Origin: Candidatus Thiosymbion ectosymbiont of Robbea hypermnestra
Lineage (GTDB): Bacteria > Pseudomonadota > Gammaproteobacteria > Chromatiales > Chromatiaceae
Length of the DNA: 6,392 nt
Direction: 5' to 3'
Assembly: GCA_020443945.1 (NCBI GenBank)
Contig: JAIZWN010000495.1
Location: 1-6,392, forward strand
A model generated the notes under the pieces. It searched no databases, was not told the origin of the DNA, and saw only the letters and a program-made list of their open reading frames with translations. Of the stretch, positions 1 through 5,352 are shown piece by piece; the first letter of the stretch is position 1; the number at the start of each line of letters is the position of its first letter. The position numbers and the translations under genes were made by a program.

Positions 1-152
1 TCCTGTCCTATTAGCAGATTGCGACGCGCGTGCCGACAAAACCGTAACCTGTTTTGCTTTGGTTGTGTCCGGGATTCAGCGTATATACCCAGGGACAACA
101 AAATTACAACACCACCAGGGAGCGAATATACTCGGTCAGGTCCCATTCCACC
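1..152. other. non-coding left edge downstream of the alcohol dehydrogenase
   Basis: This short stretch follows the stop codon of the minus-strand dehydrogenase. It is visibly more AT-rich than the neighbouring genes and contains an 8-base palindrome, GTATATAC, at 81-88. I see no convincing hairpin with a U-tract, no tRNA and no coding region with recognisable protein features. It may hold the 3' untranslated region of the dehydrogenase transcript. Confidence 0.5.
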
Positions 153-1172
153 TTATTCGGCGGTCAGCACGATTCGATAGCGGGCCTTGTTGGCCGCCAC
201 CTTGTCCATCGCCTCATTGACTTGGCTCAAGGGCATGGTCTCGACCATGGGCGTGATCTTGTGAACGGCCGAGAAATCCAACATCTCGCGCATGAATCCG
301 CGTCCACCCACCAGGCTGCCGGCAACCGTTTTCTGCCCGAATACGAGCGCCGTTACCGAAATATCGATGGAACCGGTCGGCAGCCCGACGAGGCACAGGG
401 TGCCATTGTTGGCGAGCAGATTCAGGGCGGTCTCGGAATTGGTGGCCTCGGGAGAGGTGTGGATAATAAGGTCTTGGCTGCTCCGTGCCTTTTTCATGGC
501 CTCCGTGTTTTCCCAGATATGGAAATGGTGGGCCCCGAATGCCTTGGTTTCGGCCTCCTTGTCGGGTGAGGTCGAAAAGACCGTGACCTCGGCTCCCATG
601 GCCTTGGCGTATTTGACGGCCAGGTGTCCCAGTCCGCCGATACCCATCACGCCGACTTTCATCGCGGGACGGGTCATGTAGGTGCGCAAGGGCATATAGA
701 CGGTGATTCCCGCGCATAGCAGGGGCGCGGCACTGCTCGAATCCAGGGCATCGGGGAGCTTGTAGGCAAAGTCGGCCGGTGCGCGCAGCTTATCCGCAAA
801 TCCCCCATGGTGCCCCAGGATGAGGCCGGTATAACCCTCGCGACAGGTGTTTTCCTCGCCTTGCAGGCAATGATCGCACTGTCGGCAGGCGTCCCGAATC
901 CATCCGAAGCCCACGCGGTCGCCGACGGCCAGTGTGACGACATCCGCTCCTGTCTGGGTCACGATCCCCACGACCTCGTGACCCGCTACCAGGGGATAGG
1001 TGCTGATTCCCCAATCGTTGTCGCGCATGTGAATATCGGTGTGGCACAGACCATTGTGGGTGACCCGGATCTCGATCTCCGCCTTCCCTAACGGTTCCGG
1101 CTCGTATTCCCAGGGTTGCAGGCGCGCTCCAGGCTGTAAGGAGGCGTAGGCCTGGAATCTGTTCTCGGACAT
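153..1172 (-). CDS. zinc-dependent, probably NADP(H)-linked alcohol dehydrogenase (cinnamyl-alcohol dehydrogenase type)
   Basis: This 339-residue cytoplasmic medium-chain dehydrogenase should interconvert alcohols and aldehydes. All zinc ligands are visible: catalytic Cys43 (in GLCHTD), His65-Glu66 (in AGHE) and Cys153; structural Cys96, Cys99, Cys102 and Cys110 with CxxCxxCx7C spacing. The Rossmann fingerprint GIGGLG is at 177-182. The second strand ends in FSTS (199-202) rather than an acidic residue, which in this family favours NADP(H). The length is typical. The reading frame stays open to 1295, but the ATG at 1172 gives the usual family N-terminus and has a purine-rich AGAAAGAAG stretch upstream. 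The extra 41 residues would cross the intergenic hairpin. It lies 77 bases downstream of the rhodanese gene and has no obvious promoter of its own, so it may depend on read-through. The physiological substrate cannot be told from sequence; general aldehyde reduction is a reasonable guess. Confidence 0.93.
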   Translation of the reverse strand: MSENRFQAYASLQPGARLQPWEYEPEPLGKAEIEIRVTHNGLCHTDIHMRDNDWGISTYPLVAGHEVVGIVTQTGADVVTLAVGDRVGFGWIRDACRQCDHCLQGEENTCREGYTGLILGHHGGFADKLRAPADFAYKLPDALDSSSAAPLLCAGITVYMPLRTYMTRPAMKVGVMGIGGLGHLAVKYAKAMGAEVTVFSTSPDKEAETKAFGAHHFHIWENTEAMKKARSSQDLIIHTSPEATNSETALNLLANNGTLCLVGLPTGSIDISVTALVFGQKTVAGSLVGGRGFMREMLDFSAVHKITPMVETMPLSQVNEAMDKVAANKARYRIVLTAE

Positions 1173-1202
1173 AAGGTTCTTCTTTCTCTTGGAGAATGCG
1201 TT

Positions 1203-1232
1203 CGGGAGACTGCCTTTGCGGGCAGTCTCCCG
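1203..1232 (-). terminator. 12-bp perfect hairpin between rhodanese and dehydrogenase genes
   Basis: A perfect inverted repeat has arms CGGGAGACTGCC (1203-1214) and GGCAGTCTCCCG (1221-1232) around a 6-base loop. On the minus strand it begins 17 bases after the rhodanese stop codon and ends 30 bases before the dehydrogenase ATG. The position suits a transcription terminator, but no U-run follows the stem (the next bases are AACGC). It may be an attenuating, Rho-assisted or mRNA-stabilising or processing hairpin rather than a full intrinsic terminator. Confidence 0.5.
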
Positions 1233-1249
1233 GGTTCCCCCGCGCGTGC

Positions 1250-2263
1250 TCACTCGATCTTCATGGAGACCACGGGCTTGCCGAAGTGGCTCCACTCGTG
1301 CATGGAGCCGTCGTAGACCCGCGTATCCCGGTTGCCCAGAATCTCATGGGTGGCGAACCAGGTGAGACTGGCGAATACCCCGGCGGTACACATGAAAACG
1401 GTCGGTTGTTCGATGTCCACCTCGAGCAGCGCCGCGACCTGGCGGAGCTGGTCCTTCCCGTAGAAGGTGGCCGGACCCTGGGCGTTGGCGAACAGGGTAA
1501 CGGGGAGGCTCTTGGCGCCGGGAATATGGCCCTTGCCTTCCGGGGCTACCTTGCCGGATGCCGTCAGGCCCAGATATTCCGCGGTGCTGCGCACGTCCAC
1601 CAGTTGTTCGGGGGGTTGCTGCTCGGCCAGCTTCATCACGTCTTCCATGCTCGCCAGGAGCTCGGTGCGCTCGGCCGTGGCCTTGAAATCGCCTTTCCCG
1701 ACCCGTCGGGGTTTGCCGAACTCGACCTTCCGCTTGTCCTTGATCCACTGGGCGGTACCGCCGTCGAGCAGCGCGACATTGTCGAACCCGAAATACTTCA
1801 GGGTCCAGTACAGGCGGGTGGCGAGCGCCGTGTGCACCACCCCGTCGCCCTTGCTGGTGATTACCAGGGCGCTGTCGTTATCGACACCGGATTTCTGCAT
1901 GAGCCGTTCGAACGCCTCCTTGTCGGGCAACAGGGCCTTGATTTCCTTGCCCTCGATCTTGCGCTTGGTGGTCACCTTCTTCCAGGGCACCAACACCGCC
2001 CCCGGTATGTGGCCCACGGTCTTGCGTGGACCCTTCTGCCGGGACGGGACGCCGCAAGGGTTCATCGCCGCCGCCCGCCGACCCTTTTTCATAAAGCTCT
2101 TGATGTCCATGCGCACATCGAGCACCGACACCTTGTCCAGGTTGTCGCGCAGCCATTGGGTGTCGACCAGGGGGCCCGGTATCTGAAGCGCGGAGACGGT
2201 TGCGGACAGCAGGGCGAGCATGCAGAAGAGTGCCCCCCCGAACAGGGTTCGATGTAGGTTCAT
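1250..2263 (-). CDS. exported tandem-rhodanese sulfurtransferase
   Basis: This 337-residue protein has two rhodanese domains behind a signal peptide (residues 1-25, hydrophobic core followed by VSA), so it should act in the periplasm. Both domains show the DVR strand (49-51 and 223-225) and the GHIPGA motif (84-89 and 245-250). Only the second has a catalytic cysteine, Cys292, in the loop CTAGVFAS. In the first domain the matching loop reads TSKGDGVV (136-143) without cysteine, as is usual for the non-catalytic N-terminal half of two-domain sulfurtransferases. The first domain also has about 30 basic residues, including Cys70, inserted between DVR and GHIPGA. The ATG at 2263 was chosen over the in-frame codon at 2308 because it has a strong GGAGG site 7 bases upstream and exposes the signal peptide. 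The family transfers sulfane sulfur to thiophilic acceptors such as cyanide or thiols. The acceptor here is unknown. Confidence 0.92.
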   Translation of the reverse strand: MNLHRTLFGGALFCMLALLSATVSALQIPGPLVDTQWLRDNLDKVSVLDVRMDIKSFMKKGRRAAAMNPCGVPSRQKGPRKTVGHIPGAVLVPWKKVTTKRKIEGKEIKALLPDKEAFERLMQKSGVDNDSALVITSKGDGVVHTALATRLYWTLKYFGFDNVALLDGGTAQWIKDKRKVEFGKPRRVGKGDFKATAERTELLASMEDVMKLAEQQPPEQLVDVRSTAEYLGLTASGKVAPEGKGHIPGAKSLPVTLFANAQGPATFYGKDQLRQVAALLEVDIEQPTVFMCTAGVFASLTWFATHEILGNRDTRVYDGSMHEWSHFGKPVVSMKIE

Positions 2264-2270
2264 CGGAAAT

Positions 2271-2276
2271 CCTCCA
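2271..2276 (-). promoter_or_regulatory. strong ribosome binding site of the rhodanese gene
   Basis: The minus strand reads TGGAGG here, ending 7 bases before the ATG at 2263. It is a near-consensus Shine-Dalgarno sequence and decides that start over the upstream in-frame ATG. Confidence 0.8.
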
Positions 2277-2341
2277 CAGGATGGTTGAAGCGATCCGGGA
2301 TAAGCCACGGCGTTGCGGAAGCGATTGTTCCCGCGCGGGCA

Positions 2342-2369
2342 AACATAACCGACTGGGGGGCAAAGTCAA
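2342..2369 (-). promoter_or_regulatory. candidate sigma-70 promoter for the rhodanese (and dehydrogenase) genes
   Basis: On the minus strand, TTGACT (2364-2369, 5 of 6 to the -35 consensus) is followed after 16 bases by TATGTT (2342-2347, 4 of 6 to the -10 consensus). It sits just after the cytochrome stop codon and would give a leader of about 70 bases. A 10-base palindrome, CCCGCGCGGG (2330-2339), overlaps the expected transcription start and could be an operator or a chance GC palindrome. The call rests on sequence resemblance only. Confidence 0.45.
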
Positions 2370-2377
2370 TGTATCCA

Positions 2378-3520
2378 TTACCTCGTTCGGTGGCCGCTAC
2401 CCGGCTCGATGGCGCAGGCGGTCTCCCGCCCGGTCCAGGGGGGACAGTGCGCGCGGTAAAGCGGGAAGCCGGTACGGCCGGTCCGGTGTTGCGCCTCGCG
2501 CAACAGCCGTAAGGAGGCCGGCCCCAGGTCTTCTCCGATGGTCTCCAGGAGATTCGGGTACAACTGCTCATGATAGAGGGCGTCCGGCTCGACCAGGAGC
2601 ATCGCCGTCGCGTCTTCGCCTGGCTCCAACGCAAGCACCAGCCGCAATTCCCGACCGGGTAGCAGCCGGGTATCCGCCGGCTCCGTCCAGCCCAGGTCCG
2701 GGTGCCAATCGAGGCGACGCTGAATACTGTGTACCAGCTCTTCGCCGGGGGGGTCGCCACGGCGGAGGACCACCCGGATGCGAGGGGTGGCGTAGGTCGG
2801 CAGCGCATGTCCGGCCCCGATGTTGCTCACCCGGATCTCGATCCCCTGCCGCCGGCGCCGGACCGCCACCCCCAGGGCCTTGCGGGTCATCCCCGGATCA
2901 TGAATGCCCTTGAACTCGTGGCTGCCGTCGGGCATGTGGCAATCCTGGCAACCGACGCCCGCGCGTGCATACGGGGAGGCGCGCCATTCCTGCTCCGTGT
3001 TCTCCAGGAGCTTGCCCTTTACCCGCTCGCCCCAGTCGGGAAATTGATGGCAGGGGGAGCAAAAGGCGCTGTCCCTGAACAGAGGCAGGGCCTCCACCGG
3101 GCCATGGGGTGTAATGGGTTTGTGGGTGGCGCCATGCCGGCGGTGGCCGCGCACATGGCAGGCCACGCAATCGACCCCGCTCAATGACTGCACCGCGCCG
3201 GCCTCGGCGGCGAGGAATCGGGCCTGTTGCTCACTCGCCGGGGCGTGACAGTTCAGGCAGGCGACGCGGGTCTCCCGATCGAACGCCGGGAGCTGTCCCA
3301 GCACCCCCCCGCGGGCGGCGCCGGCATGGAGCGAGGACGACCACTCACGAAATTGCTTGTGGTGGCACACCCCGCAGGCCGCCGGGGAAAGGTCCCTGGT
3401 GGGCTCGGCATGGTCGTCGGGCGCGCGGCCCTGGGGCGGGATCGGGAGCGCCCAATAGTCGGCGGACGCGGAGCCGGCGCAGAGAATGACCCCACAGACC
3501 AGACTAGCACCCCGTTTCAC
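2378..3520 (-). CDS. exported pentaheme c-type cytochrome
   Basis: This 380-residue protein has an N-terminal signal peptide (about residues 1-20, ending ASA) and five CxxCH haem sites: 49-53, 88-92, 118-122, 154-158 and 191-195. It should carry electrons in the periplasm or at the cell surface. The first site is followed by a Q-x3-EW-x4-LH pattern (56-65), a context familiar from the cytochrome c554/hydroxylamine-oxidoreductase superfamily. Residues 65, 128, 139, 201, 207 and 238 are histidines that could be distal ligands. The haem-free C-terminal half (from about 215) looks beta-rich and carries NIGAGHALPT (233-242), a motif I associate with multihaem cytochromes of this sort. Two further cysteines, 359 and 369, are not in haem motifs and could form a disulfide. 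Translation begins with GTG, one base after the stop of the phosphoesterase gene, with only a weak ribosome site, so coupling is likely. The electron partner is unknown. Confidence 0.92.
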   Translation of the reverse strand: MKRGASLVCGVILCAGSASADYWALPIPPQGRAPDDHAEPTRDLSPAACGVCHHKQFREWSSSLHAGAARGGVLGQLPAFDRETRVACLNCHAPASEQQARFLAAEAGAVQSLSGVDCVACHVRGHRRHGATHKPITPHGPVEALPLFRDSAFCSPCHQFPDWGERVKGKLLENTEQEWRASPYARAGVGCQDCHMPDGSHEFKGIHDPGMTRKALGVAVRRRRQGIEIRVSNIGAGHALPTYATPRIRVVLRRGDPPGEELVHSIQRRLDWHPDLGWTEPADTRLLPGRELRLVLALEPGEDATAMLLVEPDALYHEQLYPNLLETIGEDLGPASLRLLREAQHRTGRTGFPLYRAHCPPWTGRETACAIEPGSGHRTR

Positions 3521-3521
3521 C

Positions 3522-4487
3522 TTATTTTGCGTTCTCAGCGCGGCGAGAAGCGGTCGGATGCGCTGGCGGCTGACGCGGTGTTCCCCGGTTTTCCTCGGGA
3601 GCCGGGGAATTGATGTCGGGATTGTCCGCCAGGCGGATGTGTTTGTCCTCGACCCCCCCCAACAGCAGGTTGGCGTAGACCGGGCCCTTCCTGGTCATGG
3701 TGACCCACAGGAAATGGTCGAACTCGCCGTAGCTTTTCCCCCGCAGCTTACTGGCGCCGCCCATGGTAGCGAGCACGAAATAATCCCGCCGGTGGCGGCG
3801 GTAAAGACGGTATCCGTGACGGTGCCCGGTAAAGACGCTGTGTGGTCTGTCCCGCAACAGCCTCTCCACTTCCAGCCAATTCTTCCCGCTGTCGCGCAGC
3901 CATAAGGGCTGGTGCATGAAAACCATGGTCCAGCGCACGGTCGGGTGCGCGGCCAGGATCCCGCGGACGAATTCCACCTGGTCCCGGCCCAGGTCCGGGG
4001 CCTGCATGGCCGTATATCCATCCTCCGAGTTGAGGCACAGGAAGAGCACCTTTTTGTAGGTGAAGGCGTAGTAATCGGCCCCATAGCGGCGGCGCCACAC
4101 CCGTCCCATCACCTCGTTGGCAAAGTCGTGGTTGCCCGCCACATAGAAGAAAGGCATCTCCAGCCGCGCGACCATATCGTCGAATGCCGTCCATTCGGCG
4201 TCGATGGCCGATTGGTTTTTCGTGTATCCCTGAATCAGATCCCCCACGCTCACCACCAGCGCCGGCTGCATCAGGTTGATCTTCTCCAGGCCCCGCGACC
4301 AGATCCCCGGTCTCTCACCCCCGGTCCTGTCCGTAACCACCACGAAGTGGAATTTCCCCGGATCATCATCGACCTGCGTACCGGTCCGGGGCTCGGCATC
4401 GCCGAACGGCTTGTAAACCCGGAGCCTTTCTTGCGCGTCGACCGCGAATGCGGCCAACAGCAAGGCGGTGAAAATCCAATTACGCAT
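3522..4487 (-). CDS. secreted calcineurin-like metallophosphoesterase
   Basis: This 321-residue protein has a signal peptide (MRNWIF, hydrophobic core to about residue 18, VDA before Gln19). The binuclear-metal phosphoesterase motifs appear in order: Asp53, GD (82-83), GNHD (118-121), MH (191-192) and GHRH (221-224). The first motif is unusual: it reads DRTGG, so the histidine of the common D-x-H is absent. The family cleaves phosphomonoesters, phosphodiesters or nucleotides, and the substrate here cannot be read from sequence. A proline-rich basic tail (about 288-321) follows the catalytic domain. The frame extends upstream to 4574, but the ATG at 4487 gives a clean signal peptide and overlaps the riboflavin synthase stop by only 8 bases. 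There is no good ribosome site, so translation is probably coupled to the upstream gene. The gene ends one base before the cytochrome GTG. Confidence 0.9.
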   Translation of the reverse strand: MRNWIFTALLLAAFAVDAQERLRVYKPFGDAEPRTGTQVDDDPGKFHFVVVTDRTGGERPGIWSRGLEKINLMQPALVVSVGDLIQGYTKNQSAIDAEWTAFDDMVARLEMPFFYVAGNHDFANEVMGRVWRRRYGADYYAFTYKKVLFLCLNSEDGYTAMQAPDLGRDQVEFVRGILAAHPTVRWTMVFMHQPLWLRDSGKNWLEVERLLRDRPHSVFTGHRHGYRLYRRHRRDYFVLATMGGASKLRGKSYGEFDHFLWVTMTRKGPVYANLLLGGVEDKHIRLADNPDINSPAPEENRGTPRQPPAHPTASRRAENAK

Positions 4488-5160
4488 CTGGCCCGGTTTT
4501 CCGTCCCGAGAAGCCGTGTTCGGCGAGAAACTCCGCCGTGATGCCCTGGGCCTCGGGAACCGCGGCCCGGTCACCGAGCAGCAGACGCTCCAGATAGCGG
4601 GCGATGAGGTCCACCTCGAGGTTGACGCGGGTTCCCGGCCGGTATTCGTCCAGGATGGTTTCCCGCAGGGTGTGGGGAATAATGTTGAGATCGAACGTCC
4701 GGCCGCTGACCCTGCCGACGGTCAGGCTGGTGCCGTCCACACTGATCGAACCCTTGTCCGCGATATAACGCGCGAGTCCGGGCGGCGCCTCGATCCCGAA
4801 CCGAATCGAACGGGCGTCCTCGCGTCGCTCCAGCACCTGACCGATGCCGTCCACATGACCGCTCACCAGATGACCGCCGAGGGGCGTCGCCAGGGTCAGC
4901 GCCTTCTCCAGATTCACGCCGCTCCCGGTCCGCAAGTCGCCGAGCGTAGTCAGGGACAGGGTCTCGCGGGACACATCCGCCGCCAGGACGGGGCCGTCCA
5001 CGAGCACCGCCGTCAGGCAGACGCCGTTGACCGCGATGCTGTCCCCCGGAACGACGCCCGCCAGGTCGAGCCCGCCCGTACCCAAGGTCAGGCGGACATC
5101 GCCCCCGCGGGGCTCGATGGTGTGGATCCGGCCTACGGCCTGCACGATTCCCGTAAACAT
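4480..5160 (-). CDS. ribE: riboflavin synthase, alpha subunit
   Basis: Riboflavin synthase dismutates two molecules of 6,7-dimethyl-8-ribityllumazine to riboflavin plus a pyrimidine that is recycled, the last step of riboflavin synthesis. The 226-residue protein starts with the family hallmark MFTGIV and has the two lumazine-binding repeats. The first contains GDSIAVNGVCLT (39-50, with Cys48) and SRET (64-67). The second, after LGGHLVSGHVDG (94-105), contains KGSISVDGTSLT (136-147) and IPHTLRET (161-168). It ends with VNLEVDLIARYLERL and a short tail, slightly longer than many homologues. The ATG at 5160, not the in-frame one at 5172, was chosen for the MFTGIV start and the GGAG (5167-5170) 6 bases upstream. 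It is first in a tight operon with the phosphoesterase and cytochrome genes. No other rib genes are in the window. Some species call this gene ribC. Confidence 0.97.
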   Translation of the reverse strand: MFTGIVQAVGRIHTIEPRGGDVRLTLGTGGLDLAGVVPGDSIAVNGVCLTAVLVDGPVLAADVSRETLSLTTLGDLRTGSGVNLEKALTLATPLGGHLVSGHVDGIGQVLERREDARSIRFGIEAPPGLARYIADKGSISVDGTSLTVGRVSGRTFDLNIIPHTLRETILDEYRPGTRVNLEVDLIARYLERLLLGDRAAVPEAQGITAEFLAEHGFSGRKTGPDA

Positions 5161-5352
5161 GATTGGCTCCAACGTCAGGACAATCGATAGCGGACACCTG
5201 GAGAAACTTCATCTTCACGACAGGCGGATGGGGTATTCTTCATCATCTCGATCCCTCGAGGATCAAGTCCCTCGTAGCGCGGCATTCGGGCCGGCGAACC
5301 ACAAATCATGCCAATGCCCCATTTTTTGTCTCGCAACGGCATAATAGGCCCT
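5161..5352. other. divergent intergenic region between ribE and the coiled-coil protein gene
   Basis: This region should hold the promoters of both the minus-strand ribE operon and the plus-strand gene. I find no convincing sigma-70 pair on the ribE side and no conserved FMN-riboswitch (RFN) sequence blocks. A dyad made of GATCC and GGATC arms around a 5-base TCGAG centre (minus-strand reading) lies at about 5250-5264 and could be a regulator site. On the plus strand CATAAT at 5340-5345 resembles a -10 element, but it lies only 7 bases before the ATG at 5353 and lacks a -35. Short open frames here have no recognisable protein features. Confidence 0.5.

Noticed and set aside
102..152. Short coding-like stretch on the minus strand after the dehydrogenase stop (about 15 codons)
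   Set aside because: It is too short and has no ribosome site or homology signal that I can see; chance is the simpler explanation.
1173..1295. N-terminal extension of the dehydrogenase to 1295
   Set aside because: The 41 extra residues are low-complexity and basic, span the intergenic hairpin and the rhodanese 3' end, and are not part of the usual dehydrogenase N-terminus.
1196..2257. 353-codon plus-strand frame lying fully antisense to the rhodanese gene
   Set aside because: Its translation shows no domain or motif, while the opposite strand has clear rhodanese motifs, a signal peptide and a strong ribosome site. Long antisense frames are common in GC-rich codons.
4468..5190. 240-codon plus-strand frame antisense to riboflavin synthase
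   Set aside because: There is no recognisable protein pattern, and the opposite strand is an unmistakable riboflavin synthase.
5161..5352. FMN riboswitch upstream of ribE
   Set aside because: The gap is long enough, but I could not find the conserved RFN sequence blocks on the minus strand.
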